Origin: Amycolatopsis rifamycinica
GTDB taxonomy: Bacteria > Actinomycetota > Actinomycetes > Mycobacteriales > Pseudonocardiaceae
Assembly (NCBI RefSeq): GCF_000695625.1
Contig: NZ_JMQI01000041.1
Coordinates: 1-64,000 of the forward strand
Reading direction: 5' to 3'
Length of the DNA stretch: 64,000 nucleotides
In this document: piece by piece, positions 23,616 to 31,695 of the stretch
Layout of the letters: each line of letters begins with the position of its first letter
How positions within the stretch are numbered: the stretch's first letter is position 1
Program-made: the position numbers and the translations under genes
Notes under the pieces: generated by a model
Told to the model about the DNA's origin: nothing
Databases searched by the model: none
Seen by the model: the letters and a program-made list of their open reading frames with translations, nothing else

Positions 23616-25292
23616 TCACTCCTTCCGCGGCGGGAGAATCCTGCCGCGGCCCAATGTACGCATCGGTAACATGCGGCACAACACCGCGACGCACAGCAAC
23701 GCGAGCGCTACTCCGTTCGCCAGCAAGGCCGGCGCCCACGAGATCGCTTTCACCGACGGCACACCCGGGGTGCGGTACAGCGTCAGCCAGTCACCGGACC
23801 ACACCTTCGTCGCGTCGGCGAGCAACCGCGGGTCGACGTATCCCGGTGTCCCGTGTTCGACGAGGATCCAGCCGACGCCCGCGGCGGTGAGTTCCCGCGC
23901 GGACGCCGCGGCGCGGACGTCGCCGACCCGTGGGTCCTCGCCGGCGATGCGCTCGGCGCCGACCTGCAGGGTGTCGTCCACCAGCACGGGTTTCGGCAGC
24001 GCGCGCGGCGCCGGGTCGAGCTGCGTGCGGTCGGCGTTCCAGGCGAACCCGCGGAACGTCGAGAGCGGCAGCGCCAGCACGTCACCGGGCCGGTCGCCGA
24101 GCTGTTCGGCCACCGCCCGCCAGTCGGGCGGGTACTGCGCGGTGCCGAGCCGTCCCCAGCCGCCCCACGCGAGGTCCGGCATGGTCAGCAGCGGGAAGAC
24201 GACGGCCGCGGTCACCAGGGCGACGCGGCCGCTTTTCAGCTTCGCCGCCGCGGCTTCGACGGCCAGCGCGAAGCCCATGGCGAGCGGCAGGGCCCACCAC
24301 GCCACCCATTTCTGGGCGTCCCGCAGCAGTCCCGCGCCGGGCAGGTACCGCGTGGCGGCGGCCAGCAGCGCGTCACCGCCCGGCAACGTCGCCAGGGAAG
24401 CCAGGAAAACACCCAGGACGCCGAGCGCGGTCAACGACCGGACCGGCGCCGTCCCCCACCGTCGCGCCAGCGGCCGGAGCCCGGCGATCGCGAGCGCGAC
24501 GACGATGAGCGTCAGCACCGGAACGAGCGGCACGGCCCGGCTGCCGGGCACGGTTTCGGCGTTCCAGATGCCTCCGAGCCCCAGCACGCTCAGCAGCGCG
24601 GGGCCCCAGCTTTCGGTGCGGGCGCTGAACGCCGCGACACCGGCCGGGTCGGAGAACGTGCCGCCGGCGTTGAGGAACGTCGGGACCAGCCACGGCAGGT
24701 TGAGCACGATGGCGAGCGGGATCGTCTGCCAGAGCCGCCGCGAGCCGGCGGCCACGACCATGACGGCGGCCGCGAGGATCCCACCCGGCGGCGTCAGGAC
24801 GGCCGGGGCGCAGGCGATCACCAGCCTCGGCAGGGACCGGGGTTCGTGCTCGCGCGCGGCGAGCCCGGCGCCGGCGATCCACGGCAGGGCCGCGTACGTC
24901 AGCAGCAGCGGCCAGTGCCCGATGAACAGCCGTTCCGCGAGGTAGGGCGTCCAGGCGTAGGCCGTCGCGGCGACGAGCCGGGTACCGAGGTGTTCGGTGG
25001 GAACGAGCCGTCCGGCGCCGAGGGCGGCGAAGAAGACGGCCAGGAGCAGGACGACCTTCTGGACGATGTCGCCGGGCAGCACGGTGGTGGCGAGCGCGAC
25101 GGCGGCGTCGGCGGGGACGGACCGCGGCAGCGTGCTGCCGATCCCGAAGGCGTCCGGCACGAAGTACTGCCGTGGCGCGAACACCATGTCGTAGCTCAGG
25201 ACGAACCCGCGGCCGAGCAGCGGCGCGCAGACGGCGACCGCCAGCACGGCGGACAGCACGGGGAGGGCCAGCCGCCTGCCCGGTGCGTCCAC
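23616..25292 (-). CDS. Polytopic membrane protein (Rv0226c-like, GT-C-type)
   Basis: A 558-residue integral membrane protein with about 12 hydrophobic helices and a soluble part at about residues 390-520. The early loop GFVLSYDMVFAPRQYFVPDA, with acidic residues after the first helix, is like the catalytic loop of GT-C glycosyltransferases. Size and context match Rv0226c (about 576 residues). It probably uses polyprenyl-linked sugars or assists AftD; no biochemical proof exists for this family. The GTG start is preceded by GGAAAGG. It is the first gene of the unit with DUF2613 and the acyltransferase, and is divergent from the flippase. Confidence 0.78.
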   Translation of the reverse strand: MDAPGRRLALPVLSAVLAVAVCAPLLGRGFVLSYDMVFAPRQYFVPDAFGIGSTLPRSVPADAAVALATTVLPGDIVQKVVLLLAVFFAALGAGRLVPTEHLGTRLVAATAYAWTPYLAERLFIGHWPLLLTYAALPWIAGAGLAAREHEPRSLPRLVIACAPAVLTPPGGILAAAVMVVAAGSRRLWQTIPLAIVLNLPWLVPTFLNAGGTFSDPAGVAAFSARTESWGPALLSVLGLGGIWNAETVPGSRAVPLVPVLTLIVVALAIAGLRPLARRWGTAPVRSLTALGVLGVFLASLATLPGGDALLAAATRYLPGAGLLRDAQKWVAWWALPLAMGFALAVEAAAAKLKSGRVALVTAAVVFPLLTMPDLAWGGWGRLGTAQYPPDWRAVAEQLGDRPGDVLALPLSTFRGFAWNADRTQLDPAPRALPKPVLVDDTLQVGAERIAGEDPRVGDVRAAASARELTAAGVGWILVEHGTPGYVDPRLLADATKVWSGDWLTLYRTPGVPSVKAISWAPALLANGVALALLCVAVLCRMLPMRTLGRGRILPPRKE

Positions 25293-25334
25293 GGCCCTTC
25301 CTTTCCGTTGCGCGCGCGGTTATGGTCCCTGGTC

Positions 25335-25350
25335 ATTACCCACCGGTAAC
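25335..25350. promoter_or_regulatory. ATTACC-N4-GGTAAC dyad in divergent promoter
   Basis: ATTACC (25335-25340), spacer CACC, GGTAAC (25345-25350), between the divergent membrane-protein and flippase genes. It has the same architecture as 19331-19346, with one mismatch. Confidence 0.4.
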
Positions 25351-25362
25351 GGGAGCCCGCCG

Positions 25363-26565
25363 TTGAGCGTAGCCACCGAAGTCCCGGCCCGGACCGGCAA
25401 CCGGGTCGCGGCGATCCTCGTCTCGCTGGCGCTCGCGGGCAACAACGCGGCCAGTTACGTGCTGAGCCTGGCGGCCGCGCGGATCCTCGCGCCGGGCGCG
25501 TTCGGGGAGCTGAGCTCGCTGCTGGCGGTGCTGGTGATCGGCGTCGTGCCGGCGATGGGCCTGCAGACGGTGGTGGCGCTGCGCGTGGCTCGTTCGCCGT
25601 CGCTGTCCCCGGGGTCGTTGTTCGCGCTCGGCCTGGTGACGAGCGCGATCGTCGCGACGACGGCGTTGACGCTGAGCCCGTTGCTGGTGCTGTTGCTGCA
25701 CCTGGGTTCGCTGGCCCCGGCCCTGCTGGTGACGGCCGCGCTCGGGCCGCTGACGCTGCTGGGTGTGTTCCACGGCCTCCTGCAGGGCAGCCACCGGTTC
25801 GCGGTGCTGTCCGGCCTGATCGCGCTGGAGGGCGTGGGCAAGGTCGGCGGGTCGCTGGCCGGGCTGGTGATCTCGGGGTCTCCGGCCGGGGCACTGGCCG
25901 GAGCGGCGGCCGGGTCGCTGGCGGTGGTGGTGGCGGGTTGGCAGCTGTGCGGCCGCCCGCGTCCGCGCTGGGCCGACCGCCACGGCGGCGAGGTCTTCCA
26001 CACGGCGCAGGCGATGCTGGCGCTGGTGCTGCTGGTGAACCTGGACCTGGTGCTGGCCCGGCACACGCTGCCGTCTTCGGAGGCGGGCGAGTACGCGCTG
26101 GGGGCGATCGTCACGAAGATCGCGTACTGGCTGCCGCAGGCGGTCGGGGTGCTGGTCCTGCCGCGGTTCGCGGTGTCCGACCGCCGTCGCCGGGTGCTGC
26201 CCGTGGCGCTCGCGGTCTGTGCTTGCCTGGACGCGGTGGTGCTGCTGGTTTCCCTGGTGGTGGGCCCGGCGCTGCTCGCGGTGATCGGCGGCGCGCGGTA
26301 CACGGGGAGCACGATGCCGGTGTGGCCGTTCGCGCTGGCGGGCTCGATGCTGGCGCTGGTCCAGATCCTGCTGTACGCCCGCTTGGCCGACGGCGACCGC
26401 CGCGTGACGGTCCTGATGTGGTCGGCGGTCGGCGTGGAGGCGTTGCTGATCACGACGTGGCTGCACGGTTCACCCACCCAGGTGGTCACCGCGGCGGCGT
26501 GCACCGCCGGCACGCTGGCCGCGGCAGGCGCGATCCTGGAGCTCCGCCCGCGCAAACCGGCCTGA
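25363..26565 (+). CDS. MOP-superfamily polysaccharide flippase-like protein
   Basis: A 400-residue membrane protein with about 12 hydrophobic helices, resembling Wzx/oligosaccharide flippases. The N-terminal helix LVSLALAGNNAASYVLSLAA followed by ARILAPGAFGELSSLLAVLV is the typical opening (species-variable ARxLGxxxFG). The middle VNLDLVLARHTLPSSEAGEY matches the conserved (D)xxLxxxxLxxxxxGxY segment. It probably flips a lipid-linked glycan or arabinan precursor made by the neighbours. The TTG start at 25363 is used, with a weak GGGAG upstream. It converges on aftD across a 21-bp-period repeat array. Confidence 0.8.
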   Translation: MSVATEVPARTGNRVAAILVSLALAGNNAASYVLSLAAARILAPGAFGELSSLLAVLVIGVVPAMGLQTVVALRVARSPSLSPGSLFALGLVTSAIVATTALTLSPLLVLLLHLGSLAPALLVTAALGPLTLLGVFHGLLQGSHRFAVLSGLIALEGVGKVGGSLAGLVISGSPAGALAGAAAGSLAVVVAGWQLCGRPRPRWADRHGGEVFHTAQAMLALVLLVNLDLVLARHTLPSSEAGEYALGAIVTKIAYWLPQAVGVLVLPRFAVSDRRRRVLPVALAVCACLDAVVLLVSLVVGPALLAVIGGARYTGSTMPVWPFALAGSMLALVQILLYARLADGDRRVTVLMWSAVGVEALLITTWLHGSPTQVVTAAACTAGTLAAAGAILELRPRKPA

Positions 26566-26640
26566 GCAGCCCCCGTTTTCCACGCTACCGCCAACCACCG
26601 ACAATCCCGGATTCCCGCGCGCCCCATCGCGTACCTGGCC

Positions 26641-26829
26641 GGACGACACGCGTTCCCAGCCGGACGACACGCGTACCTCAACGGACGACACGCGAACCGA
26701 CTCTCCAAGCACACGTGTCGTCCGCCCACGCACACGTGTCGTCCCCCCCAAGCACGCGTGTCGTCCGCCCAAGCACACGTGTCGTCCATCCGCGTACGCG
26801 TGTCGTCCATCCGAGTACGCGTGTCGTCC
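26641..26829. repeat. Head-to-head 21-bp-period repeat array (GGACGACACG)
   Basis: Three GGACGACACG units at 26641, 26662 and 26683, then six inverted units CGTGTCGTCC at 26714, 26735, 26757, 26778, 26799 and 26820. Spacing is 21 bp (once 22), two helical turns. It fills the 298-bp gap between the convergent flippase and aftD genes, which has no other content. It could terminate transcription on both sides or bind a protein. Confidence 0.8.
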
Positions 26830-26863
26830 GGCTGGGTACGCGGGCCGAGCCTGCGGGTACGGG

Positions 26864-29800
26864 TTATGGGGTGGGGTTTTCCTTGCGGGTGAACCAGTCC
26901 ACGCACGTCGCCACCATCGCGGCCGCGGCCAGCAGCAACGCTGCCTGGGTCACCGGGCCGTAGGCCCACTCCTGGCCGTGGCCCAGTACCCGGCCCGTCA
27001 CCGAGACCGCCGCCGCCAGGGCCATGCCGCCGAAGGCGAGGTACCTCGGGGCGCGCTCCGAGAACTGGCGGGCCAGCAGGCACGCGATCAGCAGCACCAC
27101 CGGCAGCATCCCGCCCAGCGCCACCAGCAGCCCGATCAGCACGACCGGGGTCCAGGAACCGCCCGGTGAGATCGTGAAGCGACGGCGATGGGCCGGCCAC
27201 GCCACGCCCACCAGCACCAGCAGCACCGCCGCCGCGCCGATCAGCAAGCTCAGGCGGTAGTGCGTGTCCGGGGTGAACGACAGCGAGACCACGCCGCCCG
27301 CGCCCGCCGGGACGATCCACGCCTGCTGCCAGCCGTCCACGCGGGTTCTCGTCAGCTGCTGTCCGTCCAAAGTGGCCGTCCAGCCCGCGTTCGCGTTCTC
27401 CGGGACCGCCAGCACCGCCTCCGCGCCCGGCCCCACCGTCACCGACCGCGACGCCGCGCCCCAGTCGCCCACCCGCACCGCGCGGTGCGCCGGTGGCGAA
27501 CCCTCACCGGCCGGGCGCAGCCACAGGTCCTGGACCACGAACGACTCCGACCGGTCCGTGCGCAGCTCGTGCCCGCCCGCCGGCAGCGCGATGCCGCCCT
27601 CCGAGTCCCGGCACATGCCCAGCGCCAGCGGCCGGTGCGCGGTGATGTCGGACAGCTTGCCCCGCACCGACGTCCGGTAGTCGAGCCCGTCCAGGTGGAC
27701 GTTCGGCCCCGAGCCGCACGGCACGGTGAACGCCGGGTCGGGCGCCGGGAGCAAGCCGTCGCTCCCGGACAGCGAAAGACCGCCGATGCCCACCACCGCG
27801 CGGGCCGCGGGATCGTCGTCGTCGCCCGGCAGCACGAGCTGCAGCTGGTCGGTGTCCAGCGGCTCGAAGGACGCGGAGCCGCTCGCGTCGAGCTCCACCG
27901 TCCGCGTCCCCGACCGGCCGGCCAGCTCCACCCGCCGCGGCGCACGGGCCCCGCTGCCCGGCGAGACCTCGATGCGCAGCCCCGAAATCCGCTTCGGTGC
28001 CGGCCACCCGAGCGTCAGCGCCGGTCGCAGGTCGGTGACGTCGGGGCGCCACGTCGTGCCCGGATCGCCGTCCACGGCGGCGAACCCCGCGGCCGCCGGG
28101 TCGCCGCCCAGCTGGGACGTCGACGTCACGGTGACGCCCGGCAGCGACACCGGGTTGCGGCCGCCACCCGCCGGCAGCACCGTGCCGCCGACCAGGTACG
28201 TCTGCTCGGCCGGTGTGCTGAACAACCGCCGGATCCCGTCGGGCTCCTCGCCGTCACGGGCGGCGGTGGCGTCGCAGCGGACGGCTTCGGCCACCGGCAA
28301 GCACGCGTACCGCGGCTGCGGGCCGCGCGTGAACGCGAACCCGGGCGCCGGCCCGGCCGGCAGGTCGGCGGGCACCTCCAGGGCCCGCTGCGGCTCGGTG
28401 CCGGGGATGGTCAGCTCCGCGATCCCGACGTTCCCGTCCTGCCGCCCGACCACCAGCGACAGCAGCGTGACCCGCACCGTGCGCGTGACGCCGCCGACGA
28501 CGGAGTACTCGTGCGGCCCGGCGCCGCGGATCACCGGCTGCTCGACCGAGCCGTTGTCGGTCGTGATCCGGATCCGGGTGGGCGGCCAGCCCACGCGGAG
28601 GTCGTCGACCATCTGCAGCCGGACGGAGTTCACCAGCCGCGGGGTGTCCAGCTCCACCTCGAGCCACTGGCCGATCGGCCCGGTGAACGACGACGAGTGC
28701 CACGCCGTGCGCGGATCGCCGTCGATCGCGGCGAACGGCTGGTGCGAGGGATCGGACCCGCCGAAGGCGTCGGCGAACGACGCCGCCGTCGACGCCGTCA
28801 CCGAGCGGATGCCCCGGTACGCGGCCACGGTCTGGTGCTCCGCGCCGGGGAACGGCAGCAGGTCGCCCGCCGCGCGTTGCTGGCGGTAGGCCTCGCCTGC
28901 GGTCAGGGTCTGGCTGAGGTTGTCGCGGACGCCGCCGACGTTGCGCTCGGCGCGGCGCAGGCCGTCGGTCACCAGCCGCGGCCCGCCGGGCGACCCGCCG
29001 TCGCCGGTGAGCACGGTCGGTGTCGCCGGGTCGAGCTGGCCCGAGGCGAGCAGCGGGAGCAGGTTTTCCGGGCCGCCGCTCACCGTCGGGACGTCCTTTG
29101 TGGACGTCGCCGTGGCGAGCGGGACCGGCTTCCGCACTTCGTAGACCTCGAGGGGGCCGAACGCGGCCGCCTTGGCGATGCCGGGCGAGTCCGCCAGCCC
29201 GGCCCGCAGGGTCGCGATGGGCGGGGCGGCGGTCCGCTCGCGGTCGATGTCGTCGCGCAGCAGCAGGAACCGGTAGCCGGACCGCGCGAGCAGCGCGGCG
29301 AGCCCGGGATCGCCGCGGCCGTCGGCGAGCGCCGCGTCCACCGAGTCCATCAGCCGCGTGTTCCCTTCGGACCCCAGCGGCACCTGGTTGCGGACCGCCC
29401 ACGGGCTGCGCGCGATCGCCTGCGCGGGCTCGTCCACCGTGCGGCCCCACTCGTACTCGCCGAACCCGGTGGCCGGCAGCAGCAACGTCCGCGCGTTCGG
29501 ATCGGCCTTGCCGACGTACGCGAAAGCGTCGTGCCAGTAGCCGGGCACCTCGTCCCAGCCCGGGCCGGACCGCAGGTTCAGCAGCCACGCCGGCGCGGCC
29601 ATCACCAGCACCAGCAGCAGCCCCACGGCGGGCCGCAGGAACCGCCGGGCGGACCGCACCCCGGCCGGGCTCGAGATGCCGTACACGAACGCCAGCATCA
29701 GCGGCAGCCGCAGCACCGGTTCGAACTTGTGCACGTTGCGCAGCGGCGCCAGCGGCCCGTCGAGCAGGTGCCGGACCTGCTCGGCGAGCGGGCTGTCGAG

Positions 29801-30865
29801 CGTGCCGACGTAGCCGACGGTCAGCAGGGTCAGCCCGGTGACCACGCCCAGCACGAGGAACCGCCGGTCCGGCAGGCCGCGCCGGGTCAGCCCGACCAGG
29901 CCGACGCCGGCGACGAGGCCGGTCGCGAGCATCAGCACCGGGTTGTCGATCAGCGACCAGCCGCCGGGCCACCACGGCGTGCCCTGCACGACGTAGGCGA
30001 CCCACTGGTTGGTGCCGCGCAGCACCTCGAACAGCGACATCGGCGCGGTCGTGTTCGTCGCGGACTCGATGTAGTCCAGGAACGGCAAGCTGTACTCGCC
30101 GAGCAGCAGCAGCGGCAGGATCCACCACAGCGTCGCGCCGATCACGAAGACGAACCACCACAGCACGAGCTCGACGTGCGCCCGGTTCCACCGGCGGGTG
30201 AGCAGCCACAGTCCCGGCAGGACGAGCGCCATCACGACCATGGCGCCGTTGACGCCGCCCATGCCCAGCACCGCCAGCGCGGACAGCCCGGCGGCCCGCC
30301 GCGGCGAGCCGGTCGCCCCGGCCCGCACGAGCGGCACCAGCACCCACGGCAGCAGCACCGCGGGCAGCATTTCCGCGGACAGGCCGCCGATCTCGGTCAG
30401 CATGCGCGGCGCGAGCGCGTACCCGAGCGCGCCGATCAGGCGGGTGCGCTCGGTGCCGATCTTCATCGCCCGCGCCAGCACCAGCGCGCCGCCGAACGCG
30501 GCCGACAGCAGCACCGCGCCCCACAGCCGTTGCGCGATCCACGCGGGCACGCCGGTCGCCTGGCACAGCGCGAAGAACGGGCCCATCGGGAAGAGGTAGC
30601 CGTACGCCTGGTTCTGCAGCTCCCCCGCGGTGGCCTGGGGGTTCCACAGGTGCAGCGCGCGGCCGAGGAAGGCGAGCGGGTCGACGGCGAGGTCCAGTTT
30701 GGTGTCGAACGTCGTCTTCCCCGGCATCTGCAGGAATGACAACGTGGTCAGGGCCAGCACGATCCACGTACTCGGCCGGCGGAGGAACGCGCCGGGCGAG
30801 AACTTCCGGCCGCGCCCGGCGGGCGGGGCGTCGTCCCGGGTCCGTTCGCGGGTGCTGGTTACCAT
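26864..30865 (-). CDS. aftD: AftD-type alpha-(1->3)-arabinofuranosyltransferase (DUF3367)
   Basis: A protein of about 1333 residues. The N-terminal GT-C membrane domain (about residues 20-470, many helices) contains the family segment KTTFDTKLDLAVDPLAFLGR and NQAYGYLFPMGPFF; the Asp residues of this loop are the catalytic candidates. The large periplasmic part carries two discoidin/F5-8C-like carbohydrate-binding modules (around residues 690-830 and 920-1010: GDPRTAWHSSSF and GDPGTTWRPDV). More helices follow at the C-terminus. Mycobacterial AftD adds branching arabinofuranose to arabinogalactan and lipoarabinomannan using decaprenyl-phospho-arabinose. The ATG at 30865 is favoured (TAGTAT -10-like box 7 nt upstream, leaderless); 30898 is the alternative. 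Confidence 0.9.
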   Translation of the reverse strand: MVTSTRERTRDDAPPAGRGRKFSPGAFLRRPSTWIVLALTTLSFLQMPGKTTFDTKLDLAVDPLAFLGRALHLWNPQATAGELQNQAYGYLFPMGPFFALCQATGVPAWIAQRLWGAVLLSAAFGGALVLARAMKIGTERTRLIGALGYALAPRMLTEIGGLSAEMLPAVLLPWVLVPLVRAGATGSPRRAAGLSALAVLGMGGVNGAMVVMALVLPGLWLLTRRWNRAHVELVLWWFVFVIGATLWWILPLLLLGEYSLPFLDYIESATNTTAPMSLFEVLRGTNQWVAYVVQGTPWWPGGWSLIDNPVLMLATGLVAGVGLVGLTRRGLPDRRFLVLGVVTGLTLLTVGYVGTLDSPLAEQVRHLLDGPLAPLRNVHKFEPVLRLPLMLAFVYGISSPAGVRSARRFLRPAVGLLLVLVMAAPAWLLNLRSGPGWDEVPGYWHDAFAYVGKADPNARTLLLPATGFGEYEWGRTVDEPAQAIARSPWAVRNQVPLGSEGNTRLMDSVDAALADGRGDPGLAALLARSGYRFLLLRDDIDRERTAAPPIATLRAGLADSPGIAKAAAFGPLEVYEVRKPVPLATATSTKDVPTVSGGPENLLPLLASGQLDPATPTVLTGDGGSPGGPRLVTDGLRRAERNVGGVRDNLSQTLTAGEAYRQQRAAGDLLPFPGAEHQTVAAYRGIRSVTASTAASFADAFGGSDPSHQPFAAIDGDPRTAWHSSSFTGPIGQWLEVELDTPRLVNSVRLQMVDDLRVGWPPTRIRITTDNGSVEQPVIRGAGPHEYSVVGGVTRTVRVTLLSLVVGRQDGNVGIAELTIPGTEPQRALEVPADLPAGPAPGFAFTRGPQPRYACLPVAEAVRCDATAARDGEEPDGIRRLFSTPAEQTYLVGGTVLPAGGGRNPVSLPGVTVTSTSQLGGDPAAAGFAAVDGDPGTTWRPDVTDLRPALTLGWPAPKRISGLRIEVSPGSGARAPRRVELAGRSGTRTVELDASGSASFEPLDTDQLQLVLPGDDDDPAARAVVGIGGLSLSGSDGLLPAPDPAFTVPCGSGPNVHLDGLDYRTSVRGKLSDITAHRPLALGMCRDSEGGIALPAGGHELRTDRSESFVVQDLWLRPAGEGSPPAHRAVRVGDWGAASRSVTVGPGAEAVLAVPENANAGWTATLDGQQLTRTRVDGWQQAWIVPAGAGGVVSLSFTPDTHYRLSLLIGAAAVLLVLVGVAWPAHRRRFTISPGGSWTPVVLIGLLVALGGMLPVVLLIACLLARQFSERAPRYLAFGGMALAAAVSVTGRVLGHGQEWAYGPVTQAALLLAAAAMVATCVDWFTRKENPTP

Positions 30866-30873
30866 CCGGTAGA
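30858..30873 (-). promoter_or_regulatory. GTTACC-N4-GGTAGA site overlapping aftD start
   Basis: Imperfect dyad GTTACC (30858-30863), ATCC, GGTAGA (30868-30873), overlapping the likely aftD start codon and just after a TAGTAT box on the minus strand. It has the same spacing as the dyads at 19331 and 25335. Confidence 0.3.
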
Positions 30874-30972
30874 TACTAAGCCGAAACCTGGCTACCATGT
30901 GCCGACGATTTTGCCCAAGGCGAAGTCCCGACTTCAGGCAGGTGCGCCATCTCGTTCGAAGACGCCTGGGCG

Positions 30973-31647
30973 TTGGCCGAGCCGGTCAAGGGCTGGATGA
31001 CGCGCGCGCAGGGCGAAACGCTGTGGAACGCCGCGTGCCGCTTGGAGAAGGGTGACGTCGTCCTGGAAATCGGCAGCCACCAGGGCCGTTCGACGATCGT
31101 GCTGGGCGCGGCCGCTCGCACGGCCGGCGCCACGGTGATCGCCGTGGACCCCTTCGTCGACGGCCGGTTGTTCGGCGGATCGCCGACGCGGCAGCTGTTC
31201 GAGCGCAACATCCGGCGGGCCGGGCTGGACGACGTCGTCGAGCTCGTCGCCGGTTACAGCACGAAACTGCGCCCTGACTGGGATCGGCCCATACAGCTGC
31301 TTTACATCGACGGCAAGCACGACTACTGGACCTACACCGACGACCTGCGCTGGTCGGCACACCTGCCCCCGGGCGCGGAAATCCTGGTCCACGACTGCTT
31401 TTCCTCGATCGGTGTCACGCTCGGCACGATCGTGAAGGTCCTTTTCGGACGCCGATACACCTATGTGGACCGGACGACGTCGCTGGCGCGGTTCCGGCTG
31501 GCCCCGCCGTCGGCCCGCGACCGGCTGCGCGTGCTGGCGCAGCTGCCGTGGTTCGCGCGCAACATCGGGATCAAGGTGCTGCTGCGGCTGCGGTTGCGGC
31601 CGGTGGCACGGCTGCTCGGCCACCACAGCCCGTACGACCCCTACTGA
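30973..31647 (+). CDS. Class I SAM methyltransferase, envelope-cluster associated
   Basis: A 224-residue Methyltransf_24-type enzyme: VVLEIGSHQGRSTIVLGAAA is motif I, TVIAVDPFVDGRLFGGS follows, then QLLYIDGKHDYWTYTDDLR, where IDGxHxY is the metal-linked signature of catechol/macrocin O-methyltransferase relatives, and GAEILVHDCFSSIGVT. The C-terminal basic stretch (RNIGIKVLLRLRLRPVARLL) may bind the membrane surface. The start is uncertain: a TTG at 30973 is used, but codons upstream (ISFEDAW) look protein-like, and a non-standard start at about 30949 is possible. It is divergent from aftD and converges on a GT-C-like gene. Confidence 0.72.
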   Translation: MAEPVKGWMTRAQGETLWNAACRLEKGDVVLEIGSHQGRSTIVLGAAARTAGATVIAVDPFVDGRLFGGSPTRQLFERNIRRAGLDDVVELVAGYSTKLRPDWDRPIQLLYIDGKHDYWTYTDDLRWSAHLPPGAEILVHDCFSSIGVTLGTIVKVLFGRRYTYVDRTTSLARFRLAPPSARDRLRVLAQLPWFARNIGIKVLLRLRLRPVARLLGHHSPYDPY

Positions 31648-31649
31648 GG

Positions 31650-31695
31650 TCGTGCGTGGTAAGGCGGGTGGGAACCCTACTTACCACTCACGACG
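31650..31695. terminator. 46-bp palindromic element with stop codon, copy 2
   Basis: Arms GTCGTGCGTGGTAAG (31650-31664) and CTTACCACTCACGAC (31681-31695) with one mismatch and a 16-nt loop. On the minus strand it reads like copy 1 at 6418-6463 and supplies the VVSGK codons and TAG stop of the minus-strand gene. It lies between convergent genes. Confidence 0.7.

Noticed and set aside
26641..26829. CRISPR array
   Set aside because: Period is 21 bp with a 10-bp core and an orientation switch in the middle; no 28-37-bp repeats, no spacers of constant length and no cas genes.
27188..30739. An 1183-codon plus-strand frame antisense to aftD
   Set aside because: Composition (Arg, Gln, His, Pro, Ala) is typical of a shadow frame; aftD on the other strand has clear domains.
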